Source: Vulcanimicrobiia bacterium
GTDB lineage: Bacteria; Vulcanimicrobiota; Vulcanimicrobiia; Vulcanimicrobiales; Vulcanimicrobiaceae
Assembly: GCA_025934645.1 (NCBI GenBank)
Contig: JAICWY010000012.1
Coordinates: 1 to 49,740 of the forward strand
Length of the DNA: 49,740 nucleotides
Direction: 5' to 3'
Shown one piece after another: positions 1 through 6,877 of this stretch. A model generated the notes under the pieces. The model did no database searches. It had not been told where the DNA came from and was given only the letters and a program-made list of their open reading frames with translations. The position numbers and the translations under genes are program-made. Positions within the stretch are counted from its first letter, which is position 1. Every line of letters begins with the position of its first letter.

Positions 1-293
1 CGAAGCGCCCCGGCGATATCTTGCGTGAGCGCGTCCTGGAAATCCAAGCCTTCCATCAAATGGTTAGCCTCGTCGCCGGTCGCCGCGGTGCGCCCGCGGA
101 AGAGATCCGGCACGAGCGCCCGGAATCCGAGCGAAGCGTAGCGGTCGGCCACTGCCATGACCTCGGCCGTCACGCCCCACCACTCTTCGATCACCACGAT
201 GCAAGGCGCGGACTCGGGCTGCTTTTCCGGTTGAACGAAATAGCCCGGAGCCATTTGGCCATCGGGCCGCGCATATTCGATCATCTGTCCCAT
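1..293 (-). CDS. Dienelactone hydrolase family protein (3' end outside window)
   Basis: The N-terminal 97 residues of an alpha/beta hydrolase of the dienelactone hydrolase type; the rest lies beyond base 1. The protein opens MGQMIEYARPDGQMAPGYF, then has a beta strand and the segment VVIEEWWGVT, which is the oxyanion-hole region typical of this family (usually xxHExxG; here EEWWG). A following LVPDLFRG segment also fits. The nucleophile Cys/Ser and the Asp-His part of the triad are out of view. The ATG at 293 is the first start after an in-frame stop at 306-308. The gene lies 12 bp downstream of the DUF5069 gene on the same strand, so the two are probably cotranscribed. Substrate cannot be inferred. 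Confidence 0.8.
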   Translation of the reverse strand, partial: MGQMIEYARPDGQMAPGYFVQPEKQPESAPCIVVIEEWWGVTAEVMAVADRYASLGFRALVPDLFRGRTAATGDEANHLMEGLDFQDALTQDIAGAL

Positions 294-305
294 GCAGCGC
301 AGATG

Positions 306-662
306 CTACATGGAAGCCGCAGCGCCTTCCTCGGAATCCTGACGCTCGAGGTTTTCCATCTTTTCATCGAGGAGCCAGCGGTTGGCGGCCTCGATTTGTT
401 CCGGAGTCGTGCGGCTGCGCAGCCATTCGGCCATTTCGGCATCGCTATTCCGCGTGCTAATCGCGGCGTCGAACTCTTCCGGCGTGACGCCCCAGCGCTC
501 GAAAACGCCTTTGTCCATCGGGCAGGGATAGATGTAGTCGTAAATCGTGCCGTTCTTCGCGGCACGCGCCTTATCGAACACGCGCGCCAGCCACAGCGCC
601 TCGCCGATCGGTTCGCGGCCGCGGCGCGGAAAGGTTTTGCCGTCTCGGAAATCAGTTGCCAT
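306..662 (-). CDS. DUF5069 family protein
   Basis: A 118-residue soluble protein of unknown function. It carries the features of DUF5069: an N-terminal FPRRGREPIGE segment, then LARVFDKARAA, and the conserved YIYPCPMDKGVFERWGV stretch with one cysteine in the centre. The ATG at 662 was chosen because the family begins just before the FPR motif. An upstream in-frame start at 767 would add 35 arginine-rich residues that do not resemble the family and would run into the start of the divergent gene. The C-terminus is acidic (RQDSEEGAAA). It precedes the dienelactone hydrolase gene by 12 bp. No catalytic residues are assigned for this family. Confidence 0.75.
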   Translation of the reverse strand: MATDFRDGKTFPRRGREPIGEALWLARVFDKARAAKNGTIYDYIYPCPMDKGVFERWGVTPEEFDAAISTRNSDAEMAEWLRSRTTPEQIEAANRWLLDEKMENLERQDSEEGAAASM

Positions 663-728
663 GTGCACCAGAACCTCGCGCGCCGCGCGAAGGATGCAAT
701 CCGGCACTGGCTTGCGAACGGAGGGCGC

Positions 729-1403
729 ATGCAGCAAGCTGCGGCGCAAGCCGAACCGCGTTGGCACGCCGCCCTGGGCGTTGCGGCCGCCATCGTTTTT
801 TACGTCACGCTTCCGCCGAAGATCGTGGTTGGCCCGTTGTGGCTGATGCCGGCGCTGGTCGGCGTGATCCTGATTCCGCTCATCGTGATCTCACCGCGCC
901 GCCATCACGAATCGCCGCTACATCGCGGCATGTCCATCTTCACGGTGGTGCTGCTCAACGTGTTCAATGTCGGCACAGTGGTGACGTTGCTGCTGCAAAT
1001 CGTTTCCGTCCATCACCGCAAGCCGATCGGCGGCGAACAGCTGCTTCTCGCCGCGGTGGAGATCTGGCTTACGAACGTGATCGTGTACGCTCTGTGGTTT
1101 TGGGAGATTGACGGCCACGGTCCGGACGTCCGTCCGCGTACGCAGAACGAACAAGAAGTACGGCGCGCGGATTTTCTTTTTCCGCAAATGGCGCTCACGC
1201 CCGAAGTGCGCGAACATTATCCGTGGCGGCCCGGGTTCTTGGACTACGTATTTCTCTCGTTCACGAACGCGACGGCGTTCAGCCCGACCGACACCTTCCC
1301 GCTCACCGGCATCGCCAAGGTCATGATGATGGCTGAGGCACTCACCTCGCTGGTCACGATCGCCGTCGTTGCGGGCCGCGCGATCAATATCATGGGCTCT
1401 TAG
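729..1403 (+). CDS. Integral membrane protein, DUF1345-like
   Basis: A 224-residue inner-membrane protein with about five hydrophobic segments (near residues 15-30, 35-55, 70-90, 105-125 and 195-220). The C-terminal segment with DYVFLSFTNATAFSPTD followed by a last helix resembles the end of DUF1345 membrane proteins, in which a pore-loop-like SFT motif is conserved; this is a family-level resemblance read by eye. The ATG at 729 is preferred over the much longer open frame upstream, which is antisense to the DUF5069 gene. It is divergent from that gene and convergent with the DUF4239-like gene, whose stop codon overlaps its own (TTAG at 1400-1403). Function unknown. Confidence 0.65.
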   Translation: MQQAAAQAEPRWHAALGVAAAIVFYVTLPPKIVVGPLWLMPALVGVILIPLIVISPRRHHESPLHRGMSIFTVVLLNVFNVGTVVTLLLQIVSVHHRKPIGGEQLLLAAVEIWLTNVIVYALWFWEIDGHGPDVRPRTQNEQEVRRADFLFPQMALTPEVREHYPWRPGFLDYVFLSFTNATAFSPTDTFPLTGIAKVMMMAEALTSLVTIAVVAGRAINIMGS

Positions 1404-2191
1404 TGCTCGAGACCGATGTTGTGCACGGTTTTGAAGACGTGCTCGAATGAACTCGTCGAGATTGCGACGTCGCCGCGGAACGGAAAATCCAGCTCTGCGA
1501 TAAGTGAAAAGGTGATGGCGATAACCGCGGTAACAGCCAGCACCATCAGCAACTGCGCTTTGGGGCGATCGACGCGGAAATAGAAGCAGAAAAGCACCGT
1601 GACCGCGCCGATGAAGAGCATCACCGCCCACAACACGAACGGAATGCCCTGACGGTTGTCGTGTATGCGCTGCCGGCGCGCGTCCAAAAATTTCATCGCC
1701 ATGTCGAGCGCCGTTGATTGCAGCGTCTGCTGCGCCGGGGTCGCGGGACGCAGATGCACGATTTGCTTGTAGATCTCGTAACCCGTATCGTGCGCGACTT
1801 GGCTCTCCCCGCCGTGCTGCATCAGCGGCCACTCGACGTTCAGTACGGTGGTGATGTACTTGTCGACACGCGCTTGCAGCAGATGGCGGTCCGGCTCGTT
1901 CAGCCCGTCGGCGAGATGATGGATATCCGAGAGCGCGCCTGCCTCGACTTGCACGTTTTGAGCGGCGTTATCGTACTCTTGCCACACACCGATGACCATG
2001 AACGACATCATGACGGCGAGCACCGTTCCGATGATTGTCAGAATCGGCCCGGCAACATCGTTGTGCGCGATGAGATCGTTGCGCGAGATACGGTTACGCG
2101 TGAGCGTCAGCAGCGAACCTGCGATGATGCACGAACCCAGCACGCATGCGGAGATGAAGAGCCAGGCGGGTATCCCGTAGATGAACGTCAC
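1400..2191 (-). CDS. DUF4239-like membrane protein
   Basis: A 263-residue membrane protein with a helix pair at each end (near residues 8-28, 50-70 and 180-200, 210-230) and a soluble helical middle domain. The layout, with NDVAGPILTIIGTVLAVMMSFMV in pieces around residues 45-68 and a late FRVDRPKAQ loop, matches DUF4239, a family distantly related to bestrophin-type channels. The start is taken as GTG at 2191; the frame stays open upstream, but those codons cross both tRNA genes and cannot be coding. The SD is weak. It is convergent with the DUF1345-like gene with a 4-bp stop overlap. Transport function is possible but unproven. Confidence 0.65.
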   Translation of the reverse strand: MTFIYGIPAWLFISACVLGSCIIAGSLLTLTRNRISRNDLIAHNDVAGPILTIIGTVLAVMMSFMVIGVWQEYDNAAQNVQVEAGALSDIHHLADGLNEPDRHLLQARVDKYITTVLNVEWPLMQHGGESQVAHDTGYEIYKQIVHLRPATPAQQTLQSTALDMAMKFLDARRQRIHDNRQGIPFVLWAVMLFIGAVTVLFCFYFRVDRPKAQLLMVLAVTAVIAITFSLIAELDFPFRGDVAISTSSFEHVFKTVHNIGLEH

Positions 2192-2284
2192 GCCCGCCCG
2201 TTCGCCGCTGCAACCAAGCTCTCCGGCGGCCGTTTGTAGGGAGCGGTGCCCGGTCCGAAGAACGGAGGCGGTCGCCCAGCGTGG

Positions 2285-2355
2285 GCGGGTGTGATGTAAT
2301 GGCAGCCTGCGACCTTCCCAAGGTTGACGCGCGGGTTCGATTCCCGCCACCCGCT
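2285..2355 (+). tRNA. tRNA-Gly (anticodon CCC)
   Basis: A complete cloverleaf without encoded CCA. The acceptor stem GCGGGTG pairs with CACCCGC (2348-2354) and the discriminator is T. The T arm is GCGGG-TTCGATT-CCCGC. The anticodon stem CGACC/GGTTG encloses the loop TTCCCAA, giving anticodon CCC that reads GGG codons. The gene lies 17 bp upstream of tRNA-Cys and probably shares its transcript. Confidence 0.93.
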
Positions 2356-2372
2356 GTGCTGTACTGGAGATT

Positions 2373-2447
2373 GGCGACGTAGCCAAGTGGTAAGGCAGGG
2401 CTCTGCAAAAGCCCCATTCGGCAGTTCAAATCTGCCCGTCGCCTCCA
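2373..2447 (+). tRNA. tRNA-Cys (anticodon GCA)
   Basis: A complete cloverleaf with an encoded CCA end. The acceptor stem GGCGACG pairs with CGTCGCC (2437-2443), followed by discriminator T and CCA. The anticodon stem GGGCT/AGCCC encloses the loop CTGCAAA, giving anticodon GCA. An intrinsic terminator begins 7 bp after the gene. Confidence 0.95.
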
Positions 2448-2453
2448 GTGTCG

Positions 2454-2490
2454 CGAGGCCCGCTGCAAACAGCGGGCCTCGTTTTCTTTC
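2454..2490 (+). terminator. Intrinsic terminator after the tRNA pair
   Basis: A perfect 12-bp inverted repeat (CGAGGCCCGCTG, 2454-2465, with 2470-2481) closes a CAAA tetraloop and is followed by TTTTCTTT. This is the clearest rho-independent terminator in the window and should end the tRNA-Gly/tRNA-Cys transcript just before the ketopantoate reductase gene. Confidence 0.93.
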
Positions 2491-2507
2491 CGGCGAACCG
2501 AGCGCGC

Positions 2508-3461
2508 GTGCGAATCGCCGTTTTCGGGGCCGGAGCCATCGGGGGATTTATCGCCGCCGCGCTGGCGCGGAGCGGCGCGGACGTTTGCGTCGTCGCGCGC
2601 GGCGAACATCTGGAGGCTATCCGCGAGCACGGCTTGCACGTAACGTCGGACTTGGGCGAGTTCACCGTGCGGGTTCCGGCGGCTGAGGATTTGCGAGCCT
2701 TCGATGACCTGGATTACGTGCTCGTCACCTTCAAATCGCACCAGTGGGCCGGCGTGCTCGATCAGTTCGAAGACGCAGTTCGCGCCGGCGCGGCGTTCGT
2801 GACGCTGCAGAACGGCCTGCCCTTTTGGTACGAGCGGGAACGCGCGCTCGAGTCCGTGGATCCGGGCGGCGCCATTCGCGACACGATTCCGTATGCTGCG
2901 ATCGTCGGCGGCGTCGTGCACGCATCGGGGCACATCTTGCGCCCCGGCTGCATCGCGCAGAGCGGCGGCATGCTCTATCCCATCGGCGAACTCGACGGCT
3001 CGGTGACGGACCGGATTTCCGCGCTCTCCGAAGCGTTTCTGCAAGCCGGCATGCATGCGCCCATCGAACCCGATATCCGGCGCAATATCTGGCGCAAGCT
3101 AGTGAACAATACGGCGCTCAATCCGGTCAGCGCGCTCACGCGTGCGACGGTGCAAACCATGCTGCGCGATCCCGGAACGCGGGAAGTGTTGCGTGCGGCG
3201 ATCGACGAGGCGCTGGCCGTGGCGCGCGCAACGGGTGTCGAACCAGGCGTGGACGCGGAGGAGCGTTTGAAGTGGGCCGAACACATCGCCGACGTCAAAA
3301 CCTCGATGCTGCAAGATCTGGAAGCCGGCAAACCGCTGGAACTGGAGCCGATTGCCGGCGCCGTGGTGGAACTCGCGCGGCGCTACGGCGTGCCGGCACC
3401 GCACGTCGAAACGCTCTATGCGCTCACCAAACGCTTGGAACGCGCGGCGGCCGGTTTCTGA
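2508..3461 (+). CDS. panE: 2-dehydropantoate 2-reductase family protein
   Basis: A 317-residue NADPH-dependent reductase of the ApbA/PanE family, which reduces ketopantoate to pantoate for coenzyme A synthesis. The Rossmann motif GAGAIGG lies at residues 7-13, right after the first beta strand (VRIAVF). The C-terminal helical domain has the family segment [16 protein letters not shown], which holds the catalytic lysine and substrate-binding asparagines. Start: GTG at 2508, the first codon that leads straight into the beta strand; it lies 17 bp after the terminator tail. The stop overlaps the hisF start (TGATG). coaD, another CoA gene, sits 7 kb downstream. Paralogues of this family act on other 2-oxo acids, so the substrate is likely but not certain. 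Confidence 0.82.
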   Translation: MRIAVFGAGAIGGFIAAALARSGADVCVVARGEHLEAIREHGLHVTSDLGEFTVRVPAAEDLRAFDDLDYVLVTFKSHQWAGVLDQFEDAVRAGAAFVTLQNGLPFWYERERALESVDPGGAIRDTIPYAAIVGGVVHASGHILRPGCIAQSGGMLYPIGELDGSVTDRISALSEAFLQAGMHAPIEPDIRRNIWRKLVNNTALNPVSALTRATVQTMLRDPGTREVLRAAIDEALAVARATGVEPGVDAEERLKWAEHIADVKTSMLQDLEAGKPLELEPIAGAVVELARRYGVPAPHVETLYALTKRLERAAAGF

Positions 3462-4225
3462 TGCTGGTGCGGCGGATCGTTCCATGCTTGGACATCAAAG
3501 ACGGGCGCGTGGTCAAAGGGATCAAATTCGTCGAGTTGCGCGATGCGGGCGATCCGGTGGAACTCGCGCGCGCTTATGAAGCGTCCGGGGCGGATGAACT
3601 GGTGTTTTTGGATATTACGGCGACGGTCGAAGGGCGGAAGGCAACGCGCGACGTCGTGCGCGCGGTCGCTTCCGAGCTGACGATCCCGTTCGCCGTGGGC
3701 GGCGGCGTAAATAGTGTGAACGACGTACGCTCGCTGTTGCGCGCGGGCTGCGACAAGGTCTCGTTGAATAGCGCGGCGGTTCGAACGCCGGACCTGCTTC
3801 GCGAGGCGGCCGCGGAGTTCGGCAGTCAGTGCATCGTGCTCGCGATCGATGCTCGCGCCAATCCGGACGGGGGCTGGGAAGTCGTCATCGACGGAGGGCG
3901 CACGGCGACCGGTATGGACGCTATCGAGTGGGCGCGGCGTGGCACATCGCTCGGTGCCGGTGAGATTCTGCTCACCAGCATGGACGCCGACGGCACGAAA
4001 GCCGGATTCGACATTGCTCTCACGCGCGCAGTTCGTGACGCGGTGCAGGTTCCGGTGATCGCATCAGGCGGCGCGGGAACGGTCGATCATTTCGCGGACG
4101 CGTTCGAGCGCGCGGGCGCGGATGCCGCGCTTGCCGCGACGCTTTTCCACTTCGGCGAACTTCCGATTCCGGTTTTAAAGGAAGGCTTGGCCGCGCGAGG
4201 GATTCCCATACGGCCATGGACTTGA
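3461..4225 (+). CDS. hisF: Imidazole glycerol phosphate synthase cyclase subunit HisF
   Basis: A 254-residue TIM-barrel enzyme that uses ammonia from HisH to convert PRFAR into imidazole glycerol phosphate and AICAR in histidine synthesis. Diagnostic segments are [16 protein letters not shown] at the N-terminus with catalytic Asp11-type residue, FLDITAT in strand 2, PFAVGGGV, the Asp in [15 protein letters not shown] (the Asp130-type residue), and [12 protein letters not shown] near the C-terminus. The length is typical. Its ATG overlaps the panE stop and its end overlaps hisIE by 10 bp, so it is tightly coupled to the next histidine gene. hisH and hisA are not in this window. Confidence 0.96.
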   Translation: MLVRRIVPCLDIKDGRVVKGIKFVELRDAGDPVELARAYEASGADELVFLDITATVEGRKATRDVVRAVASELTIPFAVGGGVNSVNDVRSLLRAGCDKVSLNSAAVRTPDLLREAAAEFGSQCIVLAIDARANPDGGWEVVIDGGRTATGMDAIEWARRGTSLGAGEILLTSMDADGTKAGFDIALTRAVRDAVQVPVIASGGAGTVDHFADAFERAGADAALAATLFHFGELPIPVLKEGLAARGIPIRPWT

Positions 4226-4833
4226 ACCAGTTGAAGTGGGGCGCCGACGGGCTGTTGCCCGTCGTGATCGCCGACGCGCGCAGTGGTGCAGTGCTTACGC
4301 TCGCTTACGCAAACCGTGAAGCGCTGGAGCGTACGATCGCGGAGCGCAGCACGTATCTTTACAGCCGTTCGCGATCGTCGTTATGGCACAAAGGCGAGAC
4401 GTCGGGCAACACGCAGCAAGTCGTTTCAATCGCGTACGACTGCGATGCCGACGCCCTTTTGTATCGCGTCATCCCCGAGGGACCGGCATGTCACACGGGC
4501 GCGGAAAGCTGCTTCCACAATGTCATCGCCGGCGAAGATGACGCACGGTCCTTGGCTCGCGCGATCGCGCACCTGGACGAAGTGCTGGAGCAGCGCAAAG
4601 CCGCCTCGCCGGATTCATCGTACGTCGCAAAGCTCTACTCGGGCGGCGTTGATAAAATCGGTAAAAAAATCGGTGAAGAAGCGACCGAAGTGGTCATCGC
4701 GGCGAAGAACGCCTCGCACGAAGAGCTCGTGTGGGAATCCGCCGATCTGCTGTTCCATCTGCTGGTGCTGCTCAAACACGCGGACATTGCCTTCGACGAC
4801 GTCGGCGCGGAGTTGCTGCGACGAGTCAAATAA
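4216..4833 (+). CDS. hisIE: Bifunctional phosphoribosyl-AMP cyclohydrolase / phosphoribosyl-ATP pyrophosphatase
   Basis: A 205-residue fused enzyme for steps two and three of histidine synthesis. Residues 1-115 are the HisI cyclohydrolase with [40 protein letters not shown] and the metal-binding cysteines in [12 protein letters not shown]. Residues 120-205 are the HisE pyrophosphatase with [20 protein letters not shown] and [11 protein letters not shown], whose acidic residues bind Mg2+. It overlaps hisF by 10 bp and its 3' end overlaps the annotated start of recG by about 100 bp. Fusion of HisI and HisE is common. Confidence 0.96.
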   Translation: MDLNQLKWGADGLLPVVIADARSGAVLTLAYANREALERTIAERSTYLYSRSRSSLWHKGETSGNTQQVVSIAYDCDADALLYRVIPEGPACHTGAESCFHNVIAGEDDARSLARAIAHLDEVLEQRKAASPDSSYVAKLYSGGVDKIGKKIGEEATEVVIAAKNASHEELVWESADLLFHLLVLLKHADIAFDDVGAELLRRVK

Positions 4834-6866
4834 CTTCGCTGGCGGGCGTCGGAAAAGAGCTCGCGGAGCGCTTCGCCGAATTGGGCATCCGCACGGCGGA
4901 AGATCTGCTCGACGATTTTCCGCACCGGTACGAAGATCTGCGCTATCCGACGCCCGCGGCCCAGCTGACGACCGGCGAGTCGGAGCAGAACGCGGTCGGC
5001 ACGATCTTGTGGTTGCGAGAACGCCGCACGCGTAACCTGGCCATCGTCGAAGCCGAACTCGAAGACGACACCGGCACGTTTATTGCGACGTGGTTCGGGC
5101 GCAAATATTTGATCGGCGCGCTGAAGAAAGGCATGCGGCTTTTCGTGCGCGGCCGCGTGCAACGCACGCACGCCGGAGCAAAGATCAACGTTTCCACGCA
5201 CCGCGTGCTTGCCGAAGACGAAACCTACCACGGCGAGATGGTGCCGGTCTATTCCGCGAGCAAAACGCTGACCTCGCGCAAAATTCATCAAGTCATTCAG
5301 AAGAATCTGCCGGCCTTGCTCGCTCTTGCCGGCGAGGAACCGCTGCCGCAGGCGATCCTGGAACGAAAAAAGTTTCCGCCGCTGCACGAAGCGTATCGAT
5401 CGATGCATTCGCCCGGTACGCCGCAAGAGGCAGGCAAGGCGCTCGAGCGGTTCATCTTTACGGAGTTCCTGGCCCTTGCGCTCGCGGCGCAGCTCAAGCG
5501 CGCCGCGCGCACTTCGGAGCGCAACGCGCAAGCCCTTAAAGCCGCACCGGATCTGCTCGCCGAATTCGAACGCGAACTGCCGTTTCCGCTCACGAACGCG
5601 CAACGCCGAGTCGTGGGCGAGATTTGGGCCGATATGGCGCAAGACGCGCCGATGAACCGGTTGCTGCAAGGCGACGTCGGCAGCGGTAAAACGCTGGTTG
5701 CTGCCGCGGCAATCCTTTTGGCGGCGCGCAACGGCGTACAATCGGCGCTCATGGCGCCGACGGAAATCCTTGCCGCGCAGCACGCGGCGAAACTCGCGCC
5801 GCTGCTGCTGCCGTTCGGCATCGCGGTAGAAGCGGTCTTCGGCAGTCAGAGTGCCAAAGCGCGCGCGGCCGCCGTGGGAAAGCTCGCGAGCGGTGAAGCC
5901 GCGGTCGGCGTGGGCACGCACGCGCTCATTACGGAGAACGTCGAGTTCGCACGTTTAGGCCTTGCGATCATCGACGAGCAGCATCGCTTCGGCGTCGAAC
6001 AGCGTGCCAAGCTTCGGGAAAAAGGCGTTGCTCCGCACACGCTGCACATGACGGCGACCCCCATTCCGCGCACGCTGGCGCAATCGATTTACGCCGATCT
6101 GGATGCATCCACGATCGACGAGCTTCCTCCCGGACGCACGCCGATCGAAACGTTCACCCTGCGCCGCAGCCGCTTGGACGAAGCTTACGAATTCGTCCGG
6201 CTCAACGTGGAGCGCGGGCACCAGGCGTACATCGTCGCGCCGGCCATCGATGAGAGCGAGTCGGATCTGACGAGCGTGCTGGCCGAAGCCGAACGTTTGC
6301 AAAACGACGTATTTCCCGATCTGCGTTTGGGATTGTTGCACGGCCGCATGCCGGCGCGCGAAAAAGAAGAAATTATGCAGCGCTTCGGCCGCAACGACGT
6401 GCAAGTGCTCGTTGCAACGACCGTCGTCGAGGTCGGCGTGGACGTGCCCAATGCGAGCGTCATGGTGATTCTGGACGCGCAGCGCTATGGACTTGCGCAA
6501 TTGCATCAGCTCCGCGGCCGTGTGGGGCGCGGCGCGGCGCGCTCGTTCTGTCTGCTCATCGCGCCGGAAGACGCGAGCGAACTCGAGCGCTTGACCATCT
6601 TAAACGATTGCACCGACGGTTTTCGGATTGCGGAAGAAGACCTGCGTTTGCGCGGCCCCGGCGAATTCGCGGGCAAGGCGCAATCCGGGCTGGCCGATTT
6701 CCGGGTCGCGGATCTCGTTCGCGACATCGCGATTTACCGCGAAGCGAAAGCGGAAGCCGAACGGCTCGTGGCCTCGGACCCGGCACTGAAGCGGCCCGAA
6801 CACGTGGGCTTGCGGGCGCTCATCGACGGCGAACCCAGTGCGAGGGCGATGCTGCTTTCCTCTTGA
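4731..6866 (+). CDS. recG: ATP-dependent DNA helicase RecG
   Basis: A helicase that reverses stalled replication forks and migrates Holliday junctions. The wedge (OB) domain is near residues 60-190. The superfamily 2 motor follows with GDVGSGKT (Walker A, about residue 313), DEQH (motif II, about 413), TATPIPRTLA (motif III), and late motifs LHGRMP, ATTVVEVGVDVP and QLRGRVGRG. The homologous part begins at the SLAGVG helix-hairpin-helix (about 4836). The only usual in-frame start before that is GTG at 4731, inside hisIE, which gives 711 residues; starts at non-standard codons near 4830-4839 cannot be excluded. It sits between the his genes and the M16 peptidase. Confidence 0.93.
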   Translation: MGIRRSAVPSAGAAQTRGHCLRRRRRGVAATSQITSLAGVGKELAERFAELGIRTAEDLLDDFPHRYEDLRYPTPAAQLTTGESEQNAVGTILWLRERRTRNLAIVEAELEDDTGTFIATWFGRKYLIGALKKGMRLFVRGRVQRTHAGAKINVSTHRVLAEDETYHGEMVPVYSASKTLTSRKIHQVIQKNLPALLALAGEEPLPQAILERKKFPPLHEAYRSMHSPGTPQEAGKALERFIFTEFLALALAAQLKRAARTSERNAQALKAAPDLLAEFERELPFPLTNAQRRVVGEIWADMAQDAPMNRLLQGDVGSGKTLVAAAAILLAARNGVQSALMAPTEILAAQHAAKLAPLLLPFGIAVEAVFGSQSAKARAAAVGKLASGEAAVGVGTHALITENVEFARLGLAIIDEQHRFGVEQRAKLREKGVAPHTLHMTATPIPRTLAQSIYADLDASTIDELPPGRTPIETFTLRRSRLDEAYEFVRLNVERGHQAYIVAPAIDESESDLTSVLAEAERLQNDVFPDLRLGLLHGRMPAREKEEIMQRFGRNDVQVLVATTVVEVGVDVPNASVMVILDAQRYGLAQLHQLRGRVGRGAARSFCLLIAPEDASELERLTILNDCTDGFRIAEEDLRLRGPGEFAGKAQSGLADFRVADLVRDIAIYREAKAEAERLVASDPALKRPEHVGLRALIDGEPSARAMLLSS

Positions 6867-6877
6867 ACGAGGCGCCC

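Noticed and set aside
21-1403. A 460-residue reading frame ending in the DUF1345-like protein
   Set aside because: The first two thirds are antisense to the dienelactone hydrolase and DUF5069 genes, which have recognisable motifs; only the part from ATG 729 looks like protein.
4635-5921. A 428-residue minus-strand reading frame
   Set aside because: It is antisense to hisIE and recG, rich in Arg and His as expected for the opposite strand of a GC-rich gene, and has no motif.
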